A stretch of DNA of 64,000 bases from Edwardsiella anguillarum ET080813 (GCF_000264765.2 NZ_CP006664.1:1178001-1242000), one strand, 5' to 3'; counted from the stretch's first letter, positions 1 to 9,389 are shown. Numbers and translations are program-made. Notes: generated by a model from the sequence alone, not told the origin.

Positions 1-56
1 AGTAACATTTGTTTGAGTGCTGCATGTTTGCATGTGATGTGCATTAGGGGAGTATT

Positions 57-3000
57 ATGAGATTTATCGCAATTAATAACACAAATGGAATCTTAGCTAT
101 TGGAGTTATCACCGCGGCGATTCAGAGCGCTATCGCCTCTCCCGTGGATTTTTCTGATGGCAACCACCATAAAATAATGGGTGAGAATCTAAATAATAAT
201 GGTTCTGCATATATCAGTACTGTGACCGTAGGTAACAAATCTAGCCTGGAAATCACTAACTCCAGTATTACTGCAGCGGCTATTGCATCCAGTGGAATTT
301 TGACTACATCAGGAGGAAGAACAGATGTAACATCATCTCACTTGCTCAGCAGCGGGGGTGGAAGTTTTGCTCTCCAGTCAAAAGAGGGCGGTAGTACAAC
401 TATTTCTAAATCAGTGGTTGAATCCAATAACAAGAGCCATGGTGGGGTACTTAGCTCAGGTAAAGGCTCAGTGATAGACGTTGATGCAACCAAAATCATC
501 GTAACATCAGCAGGGGGGATTGGATTAAATGCTGCTGGCGCTATTGCTGAATTCGAGGCCAATCTAAATATTAAGAATAGTCAGGTTGAGACTAGCGGTG
601 AGTTTTCCTCTGCACTTTTTGCTCAGGCTAAGGGAACGCTGAATGCACAAAAAACTGCACTGTTCACTACAGGAAATAATAGCACCGCAGTGCAAGCTAA
701 CAGCGGCAGTGAGGTGACTTTTGATAGTGGAAATATTCAGACTCGCGGCGATGGTTCGCATGGTGCAATGGTTTCAGGGGGAAGTACTGTTGCAATAAGC
801 CAAAGCAGTATTGCAACGACGGGGGCTGCCTATGGCGTCTATGCTACGGATGCGGGTAGTCGAGTAACGCTAGATAACGCTCAAGTGGTGACGAGCCATG
901 CGTTGTCGAGTGCTTTGCTAGTTCATCAAGGTGCGATGCTTGTCAGTAATGATAGCCAGATTGTTACAGAAGGTGCAGGTAGTTACGGTGTACTTACCAG
1001 CGGCGAGAATTCTCAGGCGCAGCTGACTAATATTCAGATTGAAACACTGGGTGATATGTCAGGGGATGTCTCGGCGAATGGTGTTGTTAGCGAGTTCGGC
1101 GCTAATGTCTCACTACGTGGTAATAACCGCATTACAACGCAGGGAACCTCGGCGATGGGTATATTAGCTCAGGTCTCCGGAACCATCGGGGATACGCTAA
1201 TATCAACGATAGGAAATACGCAGGTAGTCACGCGAGGAGATGGGGCATTTGCATTGTCCGCTTGTGCCAGGAACGGAGGGAGAGAGTGTACAACGGCTCT
1301 CGAACAAGGTGTGGATGGTAGTGATCCGGTAAGTCAGGCGTTGGTCGCGGCTAAAGGTTTACATGCCATTACCGAAGGGAAAGGAAGTTATGCCGCCTAT
1401 GCGAATGGCGCGAATGCAAAAGTAGCATTAGATAACGCCTATTTAGAGACTCGCGGAAGTGGTAGCCATGGCGTAGCTATCCGTGCGGGTCAAGCATCCC
1501 TTTCCCAAACAGATATCCGTACTATTGGTGATGGTGCACACGGTGCAGCTATATATAATGGTGGTTCGCTACAAGTTACCGATTCATCGCTCAAGGCTGA
1601 GCAGGGTAGTGGACTGTACGTTAATAGCACTCAGCCTAGCAGTGTCGCAAATATTTCTGTCTCTAACTCACAGCTTTGGGGAAAGCATAGTGCAATTAAT
1701 GTAAATACGGGTAAGGCAAATATCGCATTGGTGAACTCAGCAATCAGCGCCGGTAACGGTGTCATGCTTGAAGCCGAACAGGGCGATGTTGCTCTAGAGG
1801 CTAAAGGGAGTTTGCTTAGCGGTAGCGCGATGAGTAGCAGTCATAGCAAGATAGCGATGACGTTGAGTGACTATAGTCGATGGGAAAATGCTGCAGGATC
1901 ACGGATCAGCGGCCTGACATTGGTCGACAGTTCACTGTATTTTGCTGAACAACAATCCCCTAATCCCCACGGCGCGCTGACGATTGATGGTAATTTAAAC
2001 AGCGATAACGGCCATTTTTATTTTAACGGGGTTATTAATGGCGATGATTCAGCCATTAATAAACTTATTGTGAATGGTGATACACAAGGCAGCGGATGGG
2101 TCAGTGTAACCAATGTAGGAGGAGTAGGAGAAAAAACCTTACAGGGGATTGAGCTGATTAATGTTTCAGGAAATTCCTCTGCAGATTTCCATCAAGTCGG
2201 GCGTATTGTTTCCGGTGCTTATGATTACTATCTCGTCAGGGGGCAAGGAGACAATAAATCTAACTGGTATCTGAGTAATACGTTGGCTTCTGCTCAGTCT
2301 CCGGTTCTTCGGCCTGAAGTTGGCGGCTATATTTCCAATATTGCTGCTGCCAACACACTTTTTACAATGAGTCTGCACGATCGCCTCGGTGAAATAGAAT
2401 ATATCGATGCATTTACGGGTAAAAAGCATGCAACCAGCCTGTGGTTACGCCAGTCCGGTAGTCATAATGTTTCCAGGGATAATAGTGGTCAGTTGGACAC
2501 GCAAAGTAACCGTTACTTGGTGCAACTCGGAGGCGATATTGCCCAATGGATTATGCCGGGTCAACAGCGTATCCATCTAGGTGTGATGGCGGGTTATGGA
2601 CATAGCAACAGCAATACACATTCAACGCTTTCTGGATATCGTGCTCAAGGATCAGTGAATGGCTATAGCGTGGGTATGTACGGCTCTTGGTTTGCTAACC
2701 CCGAAGACCAATCAGGTAGTTATGTTGATAGCTGGTTGCAATATGGCTGGTTTAATAACCAGGTAAAAGGTGAGCAAACTGTTGCACAAAATTATCGCAC
2801 TCACGGCTGGAGTGCATCGCTAGAAAGTGGCTATACACTTAAGTTAAAAGATTACCATACTGAATATGGCAGCCTTAATAGCTGGTATCTACAGCCTCAG
2901 CTACAGTTGACATGGATGGGGATTCAGTCTGGTAATATGCAGGAAGCCAATGGAACGCGCATACGTGGTACCAATACAAATAATATTCAGACGAGAGTGG

Positions 3001-3287
3001 GGCTGCGTACCTTTCTTAAAGGACATAGTATTATCGATAAAGATAAATCCCGTGAGTTTGAGCCGTTTATTGAAGCAAACTGGCTCCATAATACACAGCG
3101 CTTTGCTGTTGAAGTAAATGGCGATCGATCTTATCAGCAAGGCGCGAATAATCTTGCTGAGGTAAAATTAGGCATTGATGGGAAAATCAATAATAGCGTC
3201 AATCTGTGGGGCAACGTTGGCGTACAGGTTGGCAAGGAACACTACAGTGATACCACGGCAACACTAGGCATTAAGTATATCTTTTAA
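57..3287 (+). CDS. Autotransporter adhesin-like protein with beta-helix passenger
   Basis: 1076-residue type V secreted surface protein. A signal peptide covers about residues 1-28 (hydrophobic stretch, then AIAS before PVDF). Residues about 60-600 form degenerate rungs of about 25 residues carrying a TxGxGSxGV-like core (TRGDGSHGA, TEGAGSYGV, TRGSGSHGV), as expected of a right-handed beta-helix. The last 270 or so residues look like a 12-strand outer-membrane barrel ending in the aromatic IKYIF. The passenger has one Cys pair (CARNGGREC). There is no serine protease motif, so an adhesin or aggregation role is more likely than proteolysis; that is inference. The start ATG follows AGGGGAG at good spacing. 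Base composition is more AT-rich than the core genes to the right, consistent with acquired DNA. A hairpin follows the stop and a LuxR-type gene follows on the same strand. Confidence 0.9.
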   Translation: MRFIAINNTNGILAIGVITAAIQSAIASPVDFSDGNHHKIMGENLNNNGSAYISTVTVGNKSSLEITNSSITAAAIASSGILTTSGGRTDVTSSHLLSSGGGSFALQSKEGGSTTISKSVVESNNKSHGGVLSSGKGSVIDVDATKIIVTSAGGIGLNAAGAIAEFEANLNIKNSQVETSGEFSSALFAQAKGTLNAQKTALFTTGNNSTAVQANSGSEVTFDSGNIQTRGDGSHGAMVSGGSTVAISQSSIATTGAAYGVYATDAGSRVTLDNAQVVTSHALSSALLVHQGAMLVSNDSQIVTEGAGSYGVLTSGENSQAQLTNIQIETLGDMSGDVSANGVVSEFGANVSLRGNNRITTQGTSAMGILAQVSGTIGDTLISTIGNTQVVTRGDGAFALSACARNGGRECTTALEQGVDGSDPVSQALVAAKGLHAITEGKGSYAAYANGANAKVALDNAYLETRGSGSHGVAIRAGQASLSQTDIRTIGDGAHGAAIYNGGSLQVTDSSLKAEQGSGLYVNSTQPSSVANISVSNSQLWGKHSAINVNTGKANIALVNSAISAGNGVMLEAEQGDVALEAKGSLLSGSAMSSSHSKIAMTLSDYSRWENAAGSRISGLTLVDSSLYFAEQQSPNPHGALTIDGNLNSDNGHFYFNGVINGDDSAINKLIVNGDTQGSGWVSVTNVGGVGEKTLQGIELINVSGNSSADFHQVGRIVSGAYDYYLVRGQGDNKSNWYLSNTLASAQSPVLRPEVGGYISNIAAANTLFTMSLHDRLGEIEYIDAFTGKKHATSLWLRQSGSHNVSRDNSGQLDTQSNRYLVQLGGDIAQWIMPGQQRIHLGVMAGYGHSNSNTHSTLSGYRAQGSVNGYSVGMYGSWFANPEDQSGSYVDSWLQYGWFNNQVKGEQTVAQNYRTHGWSASLESGYTLKLKDYHTEYGSLNSWYLQPQLQLTWMGIQSGNMQEANGTRIRGTNTNNIQTRVGLRTFLKGHSIIDKDKSREFEPFIEANWLHNTQRFAVEVNGDRSYQQGANNLAEVKLGIDGKINNSVNLWGNVGVQVGKEHYSDTTATLGIKYIF

Positions 3288-3294
3288 TTGATAA

Positions 3295-3316
3295 ATCGCC
3301 GGATACGTCCGGCGAT
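3295..3316 (+). terminator. Hairpin after the autotransporter gene
   Basis: Perfect 9-bp stem ATCGCCGGA/TCCGGCGAT with a TACG loop, starting 8 bases after the stop codon and followed by a short T-rich stretch (ATTT). It probably ends or attenuates transcription before the LuxR-type gene. Confidence 0.6.
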
Positions 3317-3366
3317 ATTTCCCATGCTCGCTGAAATATAATCAATGATTTTTGACGAAAGCGTTT

Positions 3367-3990
3367 ATGCCTAATTCTATTGCTAATCGATTAAATTTTT
3401 ATGGCTTAGATAACTTCTTTATTTCAGGCCTTGAAAAGGCCTGTTCTACCATGCTGGATAAATCTGTTTATTTAGGCGTAAATCAGTATGACGAGAAGGT
3501 GTCTGTGTATGTTATGTCAGGGATGAGCCTGGCTGAAATTGGCCATTATATATTACATACCGATCCAGGTGGAGTCGTACTATTCATTATGGATAGCAAA
3601 TATATACACATTCTCAGCGATATGTTTAATTACCATCAGGTGAGATTTATCGAATCATCAAAAAACATTCATGAGATATGTAATATTTTGTCTGACTTGT
3701 TGCTGGATATATCTTATACATTGAATGATAAAGCGCTTGGACTGCGCGATTCCAGATTGATCTCGCCTACTGAAACACGATTTATGTATTACTTCTTACG
3801 AGGAATCAACAATAATGAAATCGCAAAAAAACTCTCTATTAGCAATAAATCATCAAGCTATATCAAGAGGAGCTTAATGAAGAAAATCAATGCAAGAAAT
3901 AACATTGAACTACTGATTAAATATCAGTTATTATGCCGTTTTATCCCTAGCATACATCAAGACTTAAGAATTTATGATTTAGCGATGTAA
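3367..3990 (+). CDS. LuxR-type transcriptional regulator
   Basis: About 207 residues. The C-terminal 60 or so residues form a LuxR/FixJ helix-turn-helix: LISPTETRFMYYFLRG, then NNNEIAKKLSISNKS and KRSLMKKI. The N-terminal 140 residues show no receiver aspartate pattern that I recognise and no autoinducer-domain motifs, so the signal is unknown. The layout resembles fimbrial or capsule regulators with a divergent N-terminus. I chose ATG 3367; a TTG at 3352 in the same frame is possible, and neither has a convincing Shine-Dalgarno. It is markedly AT-rich and lies directly downstream of the autotransporter, so the two may have been acquired together and it may control that gene (inference). Confidence 0.8.
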   Translation: MPNSIANRLNFYGLDNFFISGLEKACSTMLDKSVYLGVNQYDEKVSVYVMSGMSLAEIGHYILHTDPGGVVLFIMDSKYIHILSDMFNYHQVRFIESSKNIHEICNILSDLLLDISYTLNDKALGLRDSRLISPTETRFMYYFLRGINNNEIAKKLSISNKSSSYIKRSLMKKINARNNIELLIKYQLLCRFIPSIHQDLRIYDLAM

Positions 3991-4101
3991 TCCATCTCTA
4001 TTTCTTAATAGAGCGACATTAATAGATACTCATAAAAATGTGTATCAACTAAACCTTGAATGTACAACAACGCAGCATAGACAAAGTGATTTTGTCTATA
4101 G

Positions 4102-4340
4102 AATACCGAGACCATTGATAAGAATCATGTCAATAAAGCGACATGGGTAATACTCAACGCTGATAAAACAGAAGATGAAGCGGTTACCGCCGGACTAAGC
4201 AAGTATCTTAATCATCTGATTGAGCAAGCTCTCCGGAATATCAAACAACGGGTGTGCCCCATGCCGGGATTTAAAGCATTTCAGCGGGCATAGACGATAG
4301 TCGCGGGCACTGGGCCAATACACATGTACACGCAGGACAA
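4102..4340 (+). pseudogene. IS6-family transposase C-terminal remnant
   Basis: Translating from 4102 gives TIDKNHVNKATWVILNAD, then SKYLNHLIEQALRNIKQR, then PMPGFKAFQRA, a stop (TAG), and a continuation TIVAGTGPIHM in the same frame. This is the C-terminal signature of IS6/IS26-type transposases (KYLNN.VEQDHR.IKRR..PMLGFKSF..A...AGIELMHM). The N-terminal two thirds and inverted repeats are not seen. It is a dead fragment marking past IS activity at the junction of the accessory left end and the core block. Confidence 0.82.
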
Positions 4341-4702
4341 CGTCAGCATTCAGCCGCCGACAGATTATCACCGGCGGAACACTTTTATCTGTGGGTGGCT
4401 GAAAAAACGGCCAGCCCCCCCTTTGGCTAATGCCATGTCGCTCATGCGACAGGGGTCACCCGACAGCCCGACTGGCCGGCCGCGCCGCTGATTCGACGCA
4501 GCGCGTTGATCGGGCTGCTGACGGCGGCGGCCTTCGCCGAACGCCCGATCCATCTTCTCTGACCGAATGACAAATCCTCGCCCCGGCGCCGGGTGGTCAC
4601 GCTCAATGCGCTGGCGGCGCACTTCTCGCCGACGCCACCCTGGCTGCGCGATCCGGCGGATGACCGCGGCGACAAATGGGCGCCAGCGCCGCGCAAAACC
4701 GC
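4341..4702. other. GC-rich stretch without a clear gene
   Basis: No convincing gene. On the + strand, one frame from about 4440 stays open apart from a single TGA near 4561 and reads protein-like (APLIRRSALIGLLTAAAFAE, then VTLNALAAHFSPTPPWLRD). This suggests the eroded end of an unidentified gene. Base composition changes sharply here from AT-rich to GC-rich, marking the accessory/core boundary. Confidence 0.4.
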
Positions 4703-5827
4703 CTACGCCTGCCGCCCGGAGCGACGGTGCGCGCCGGGCGGCAGGCGCAGACGGCGATCCTCCCGGGCCTTATCGCACAGGAAGGTCAGCGATACCCCGT
4801 TCAGCATCGCGGCCACGTCATGCTCTATCGACAGCAGCAGCGCCGAAACCTGTGCCCGGCGCTCGCCGTCCTCTCCCGACGCAGCCAGGGCCTGACGCCC
4901 GATCAGCCGGTTAATCCGCTCCAGACGCCGCAGGCGACGACGAGCCAGATCGAGCCGCAGCGCCACGATGGCGTCGATAACACCGGTCAGGGCCACGCTG
5001 TTCAGACACAGCGCGCGATACCAGGGATCATCCACGGCCAGATGCAGGCGGGTCGTCAGGCTATGCAGCAGATTCAGCGTCAGCATCAGGCGGCTGATAC
5101 GGTGGGTAAACAGCTGAAAGCGCGCATAGATATAGCGATCGAACAGCAGATCGTAAGACCAGATGGGCAGGTTGCCGTGCACGTAGTGCTCCAGCTCCTC
5201 AAAATGGTGAAAGAAGGCCCCCTCCGGCACCCGCCACTCTCCCCCGGCCGCCAGTAGGCAGCTCCGGTTAAACCCGGCGATACGGCGCAGCAGGCCGGTC
5301 AGGGTCGCAAAAACCTGATCATGCTGGTGGCGCGGCATGATCAGCAGCGAACAGAGATAGGCCACCAGGGCGCCACACAGCGTATCGATCAGGCGATAGC
5401 TGAGCAAGGTCCACAGCAGCGGGCGCTGATGATTAAAAAAGCTGGCCAGCAGCATCGCCACCAGGGTCGTGATCAGGCAGACAAAAAGGCCGTAGTAGCG
5501 GCTCAGGCACTTGCTCCAGTAGGCCAGCGTTCCGGTCAACACCAGCAGAATCAGGAAGATAGCAGTATGATCGATCAGTAGGATGCCACAGCTGCCCAGC
5601 GCGACCCCGCACATCGTTCCCAGTACCCGCTGGAAACCGCGGCGAAATGCCGCCGATGAGGAGGTGATGGTCAGACTGACCACCAGCGCGGTCAGGGGAA
5701 CCCAAAATCCCTGTACCAGCGGCACCCATGCGATCAGCAGCTGGGCCACTACCATGGAGACCGCGGCGCTGGCCATCTGGTGTAGCACCAGCGGCGGCAG
5801 CGGCGTCTTAGCGCCGCTCAATCGCAT
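4703..5827 (-). CDS. FUSC-family efflux protein, C-terminal half
   Basis: 374 residues read from the ATG at 5827. Hydrophobic segments cover about residues 15-170, with the family hallmarks FRRGFQRVLGTMCGVALG and SYRLIDTLCGALVAYL. A hydrophilic cytoplasmic tail of about 190 residues follows. Full-length FUSC proteins (AaeB and YccS types, about 650-720 residues) have two such membrane-plus-soluble halves; this is the second. The upstream gene ends inside this gene: its TGA (5818-5820) lies 4 bases after this ATG, so the two overlap by 10 nt and are probably translationally coupled. An in-frame upstream extension to 6007 is low-complexity Ala/Gly/Arg and overlaps the first gene, so I rejected it. 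Substrate unknown; aromatic acids are typical of the family. Confidence 0.75.
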   Translation of the reverse strand: MRLSGAKTPLPPLVLHQMASAAVSMVVAQLLIAWVPLVQGFWVPLTALVVSLTITSSSAAFRRGFQRVLGTMCGVALGSCGILLIDHTAIFLILLVLTGTLAYWSKCLSRYYGLFVCLITTLVAMLLASFFNHQRPLLWTLLSYRLIDTLCGALVAYLCSLLIMPRHQHDQVFATLTGLLRRIAGFNRSCLLAAGGEWRVPEGAFFHHFEELEHYVHGNLPIWSYDLLFDRYIYARFQLFTHRISRLMLTLNLLHSLTTRLHLAVDDPWYRALCLNSVALTGVIDAIVALRLDLARRRLRRLERINRLIGRQALAASGEDGERRAQVSALLLSIEHDVAAMLNGVSLTFLCDKAREDRRLRLPPGAHRRSGRQA

Positions 5828-6840
5828 GACGCCTCCTGCTGCGCGGGGAGCGCCAGCGGCGCGCATTGCTCGACCAGCGCCTGCAGCAGGGAGACCAGCA
5901 GGCGCAGCGTGGGATGCGCCCCCTCCGGCAGCGCGCATGCAAGCCACTGACGCAGCGCCGTCAGCTGCTGCGCGCGCTGACGGTAGTCCAGCGACTCCAC
6001 CCGACACAGCAGCGAGGCCAGCGCCAGAAAGCAGCGTCGACGCAGCGCGTTGACCCGGCGTAGATCATCCCGCCCCAGCGGCTCCACCGGCCAGTAACTC
6101 AGGGTGATCACCCCCTCCACCAGCGCCATCAGCATCGCGGAGCGGGGCGACGGAGGGGCGCCACCGCCGTCGCATCCCGCGTGGTATGCGCTCAGCAGGC
6201 GCTGCAGCGTAGCCTGACGATTGAAGGTGGCCTTTTTCAGCGCCGGCGCCAGCTGGTTAAAATCGCGTACAGCGGGCAGATAGGCCAGCCAGCGGCAGGT
6301 CTCTCCCAGCTGGTGTAGCAGTACGCGCGGCAGGCGCCGCCGGTAGCGGCGGCTGGTGCGGGCGGGAAGCAACAGGAAGGCGCCCAGCGCGCAGGCGCCG
6401 CCGGCCAGCAGCGCCGGGATCAGCTGCCCCATGACCGGGGGGCGCTCCTGCGCCAGCCCATTGGCGATAATGGCGAACAGCGTCACAAACAGCGACACCA
6501 TGGCCATCGCGGGCCGGCAGGAGAATAGATACAGCGTTAGGGCCGCCAGCAGCGCTACCATCACCACCTGCAGCGGGATACTGCACAGGCTGCCCAGCAG
6601 CACCGCGCTACCGATCAGCAGGGTATTGATCAGGACGCTCAGCGCATGGCTGGCGAGGCGATCGCCCATCACCACCTGTACGGAGAATACGCCCAGCAAA
6701 ATACTGTAGATCCCCCATTCGGCGAACGGACCGACCTGATCGACCACGATCCCCAGCGTCAGTCCAATCGCGGTACGCATAGCGTTGAGCATAAAGCGGC
6801 CGTCGGGATCGGCCAGAATAACGCGATCGCATACCCTCAT
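5818..6840 (-). CDS. FUSC-family efflux protein, N-terminal half
   Basis: 340 residues with about six transmembrane segments within residues 15-165 (WGIYSILLGVFSVQVV, AMAMVSLFVTLFAIIANG, LIPALLAGGACALGAFLLL). A soluble helical region with RR-rich stretches follows. It corresponds to the first half of an AaeB/YccS-like FUSC transporter. The start ATG is preceded by GGAGCG. Together with the overlapping downstream gene it adds up to about 714 residues, the length of one normal FUSC protein. It is either a genuine two-subunit arrangement or one gene broken by a frameshift at the overlap. It is divergent from cfa. Confidence 0.75.
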   Translation of the reverse strand: MRVCDRVILADPDGRFMLNAMRTAIGLTLGIVVDQVGPFAEWGIYSILLGVFSVQVVMGDRLASHALSVLINTLLIGSAVLLGSLCSIPLQVVMVALLAALTLYLFSCRPAMAMVSLFVTLFAIIANGLAQERPPVMGQLIPALLAGGACALGAFLLLPARTSRRYRRRLPRVLLHQLGETCRWLAYLPAVRDFNQLAPALKKATFNRQATLQRLLSAYHAGCDGGGAPPSPRSAMLMALVEGVITLSYWPVEPLGRDDLRRVNALRRRCFLALASLLCRVESLDYRQRAQQLTALRQWLACALPEGAHPTLRLLVSLLQALVEQCAPLALPAQQEASCD

Positions 6841-7135
6841 CGCGAGCGCTCCGGACCACGGCGTAGGGAGACCCAGGCGTCACACTCGCCAGCGCGCGGC
6901 CTCGGCATTCTTGACGTAGACAAAACAGAGAGGCTATCCCAGAACACCATAAAATCGCCGACCTAAAAAAATGACTCTATTATTAAATAGCATATCAATC
7001 TGGACATTGGGTTGGAATATTTCTACTGGAATGATTTTATTCTATTAATTTATGCTTAATGGGAATTTTTATATGCTTTGTTATCGATAATAAACGCCGG
7101 ATATTATGCGAAAAAAATTCATCTCCGGAATAAAT
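6841..7135. promoter_or_regulatory. Divergent promoter region between the FUSC genes and cfa
   Basis: 295 bases between divergent genes. The right part (about 6965-7100) is strikingly AT-rich compared with its surroundings and should carry the cfa promoter. No single operator stood out. Confidence 0.45.
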
Positions 7136-8281
7136 ATGAGCACCGTAGTCAGCGAAATAGATTATCAGTCCCGCAGTTACCATATCCTGCAGCCGTTACT
7201 GCAGCAGGCCGGCATAGGCCTTGAGGGGCAGCAGCCCTATGACCTGCAGATCCATAACCCGCAGCTATTCTCCACCGTGCTCAAGGCCGGCTCCCTGGGG
7301 CTGGGCGAGAGCTATATGGACGGCTGGTGGGACTGCGAACGCCTGGATATGTTTTTTGACCGCGCCCTGCGCCACGGCCTGGACAAGAAGCTGCCCGGCA
7401 ACCTCAACGATCTGATCTATGCCGTCAGCGCCCGCCTGTTTAACCTGCAGTCGCGCCGGCGCGCCGGTCAGGTTGCCCGCGAACACTACGATCTGGGCAA
7501 CGATCTGTTTGAGGCCATGCTCGATCCCCACATGCAGTACTCCTGCGCCTACTGGAAAGAGGCCAAAACGCTGGAGCAGGCCCAAGAGGCCAAGCTGGAT
7601 CTGATCTGCCGCAAGCTCGATCTGCAGCCGGGTCAGCGAGTGCTCGACATCGGCTGCGGCTGGGGGGGACTGGCGGCGTACATGGCCCGCAACTACGGCG
7701 TAGAGGTCACCGGGATCACCATCTCGCAGGAGCAGTGCGAGCTGGCCCGCCAGCGCTGCGCCGGTCTGCCGGTAACCCTGCGCCTGATGGACTACCGCGA
7801 TCTGGACCAGCCATTCGAGCGCATCGTCTCCGTCGGCATGTTTGAGCACGTCGGCCCCAAAAACTACGCCACCTACTTCAACACGGTCAAACGCTGCCTG
7901 CACCCTGAAGGGCGTTTTCTGCTGCACACCATCGGCAGTAATATCTCCGATCACGGTGTCGATCCCTGGATTAACCGCTATATTTTCCCTAATGGACGCC
8001 TGCCCTCCATGCGCGATATCGTCAGCTGCAGCGAGGGGATGATGGTCATGGAGGATTGGCACAATTTGGGGAGCGATTACGATAAGACGCTGATGGCATG
8101 GGAGGCTCGCTTCCGCGCCGCCTGGCCACAGCTGAAGGATCGCTACGGCGAGCGTTTTTACCGTATGTTCCGCTACTATCTCTGTGCCTGCGCCGGCGCC
8201 TTCCGCGCCCGGGATATCCAGCTGTGGCAGGTGCTGTTTAGTCCCCACGGCGTCAGCGGCGGCGTACGGGTCGCACGCTAA
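7136..8281 (+). CDS. cfa: Cyclopropane-fatty-acyl-phospholipid synthase
   Basis: 381 residues, close to the 382 of E. coli Cfa. It transfers a methylene group from S-adenosylmethionine to cis double bonds of membrane phospholipid acyl chains, which raises acid tolerance. The SAM-binding loop is VLDIGCGWGGLAAYMA. Known active-site elements are all present: Cys in MQYSCAYW, Glu in GMFEHVGPKNY, His in LLHTIGSN and Tyr in SDYDKTLMAW. The C-terminus AFRARDIQLWQV and VRVAR matches the family. I chose ATG 7136 (MSTVVSE) rather than 7106 because it gives the family length and follows CTCCGGA. The acid-tolerance role fits the decarboxylase operon elsewhere in the window. Confidence 0.93.
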   Translation: MSTVVSEIDYQSRSYHILQPLLQQAGIGLEGQQPYDLQIHNPQLFSTVLKAGSLGLGESYMDGWWDCERLDMFFDRALRHGLDKKLPGNLNDLIYAVSARLFNLQSRRRAGQVAREHYDLGNDLFEAMLDPHMQYSCAYWKEAKTLEQAQEAKLDLICRKLDLQPGQRVLDIGCGWGGLAAYMARNYGVEVTGITISQEQCELARQRCAGLPVTLRLMDYRDLDQPFERIVSVGMFEHVGPKNYATYFNTVKRCLHPEGRFLLHTIGSNISDHGVDPWINRYIFPNGRLPSMRDIVSCSEGMMVMEDWHNLGSDYDKTLMAWEARFRAAWPQLKDRYGERFYRMFRYYLCACAGAFRARDIQLWQVLFSPHGVSGGVRVAR

Positions 8282-8371
8282 CCCCGCCCCTATTTTCTAC
8301 GGTCGGCCGCCGCGGCGGTCGGCCTGTCTATGATCGCTAACGGTGAATACGACACCGCAACAGGTGACGCC

Positions 8372-9334
8372 ATGTCGCACGATAATTTTCTGAAGTCCAT
8401 GTATGACACCCACTACGGTGCCCTGATCGCCCTGGCCGCACTGAATGAAGAGCAGAGCGTCAGCCGGGCCGCCGAATGCCTGAGCATCAGCCAGCCCTCC
8501 ATGAGCAAGCTGCTGATGGAGCTGCGCAAAGAGTTCAACGATCCGCTGTACACCAAGTGCAATAATCTGTTTACCCTGACCCCGGTCGGCGAGACCCTGT
8601 GCACCATCGTGCGCAATACGCTGTACGCCAGTCAGTCGATGATCGACCAGCTGCGCTGCGGGGTGAAGCACCGCTATAACATCTGTCTGCCCCACTGGTT
8701 CAATATTCAGGAGGTCTCCGCCCTGATCGGCAACGTGCGCACCCTGTATCCCAACCTGGTGATCAACTTCCGGCCGCCCAGCGCCACCACCGCAGAAGAC
8801 ATCGTGCAAAGCCTGAAGCAGGGCAACGTGGACGTCGCCGTACGCCACTTTCCCCACGCCTGTCCCAGCGGTATTCACCTGAAGACGCTCGGATCCTCCG
8901 AATTCATGTTCCTACGCCGTGTCCGCGCCATCGGCCAACAACCGACGCAGATGCTGACCATGACCCGCGAGCAGCTGCTCTGCACGCCGCTGATTATCTA
9001 CAATATCAGTCCCTACCTACAGGACAGCTTCCTGCAGGCCAACCGCCTGGATGAGGGACTGCTGAATATCACCATGACCCTGACCAACAACTTCCGCCGC
9101 TGGCTGGATGAGCTGGTGGACGACGATACCCTGCTGATAACGCTGCGCAGCGTCGGCGAGGCGCTGGTCGAAAGCGGGGAGTACCGGGCGGTCGCTATTC
9201 CCGGCATGGCCATCCACTTCCCGTATCATCTGATGTGGCACGAGCGCTCGTCGCAGGATCCGGTCCATCACCTGATCCGCAAGGCGCTGATCGCCATGGG
9301 CAGCGCCAGCCTTCCCCCACCGATGGAGCGCTGA
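8372..9334 (+). CDS. LysR-family transcriptional regulator
   Basis: 320 residues. The N-terminal winged HTH lies around residues 15-70 (LAALNEEQSVSRAAECLSIS, QPSMSKLLMELR), followed by a LysR substrate-binding domain (YNICLPHWFNIQEV, VDVAVRHFP). The start ATG 8372 has AGGTGA eight bases upstream and gives the normal LysR length; an upstream ATG at 8330 would add 14 unusual residues. It is followed by a strong terminator shared with the convergent DUF1275 gene. The target is unknown; regulators of this class often act on a neighbour, but no divergent gene is present here. Confidence 0.88.
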   Translation: MSHDNFLKSMYDTHYGALIALAALNEEQSVSRAAECLSISQPSMSKLLMELRKEFNDPLYTKCNNLFTLTPVGETLCTIVRNTLYASQSMIDQLRCGVKHRYNICLPHWFNIQEVSALIGNVRTLYPNLVINFRPPSATTAEDIVQSLKQGNVDVAVRHFPHACPSGIHLKTLGSSEFMFLRRVRAIGQQPTQMLTMTREQLLCTPLIIYNISPYLQDSFLQANRLDEGLLNITMTLTNNFRRWLDELVDDDTLLITLRSVGEALVESGEYRAVAIPGMAIHFPYHLMWHERSSQDPVHHLIRKALIAMGSASLPPPMER

Positions 9335-9350
9335 GGCTAGCGATAGACCA

Positions 9351-9375
9351 AAACGGCAGCCAACGGCTGCCGTTT
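9351..9375. terminator. Bidirectional rho-independent terminator
   Basis: Perfect 11-bp inverted repeat AAACGGCAGCC/GGCTGCCGTTT with an AAC loop. A-run and T-run flanks suit termination in both directions. It sits between the convergent LysR and DUF1275 genes. Confidence 0.88.
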
Positions 9376-9389
9376 TTACTGCGTCCAAA

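Noticed and set aside
4368-4696. Minus-strand frames below the FUSC genes
   Set aside because: High-GC artefacts without start signals or recognisable motifs.
5828-6007. Upstream extension of the second FUSC gene
   Set aside because: Ala/Gly/Arg-rich, overlaps the first FUSC gene, and a good ATG exists at 5827.
7265-8248. Large frame antisense to cfa
   Set aside because: Shadow of a high-GC gene; cfa on the + strand has full family motifs.
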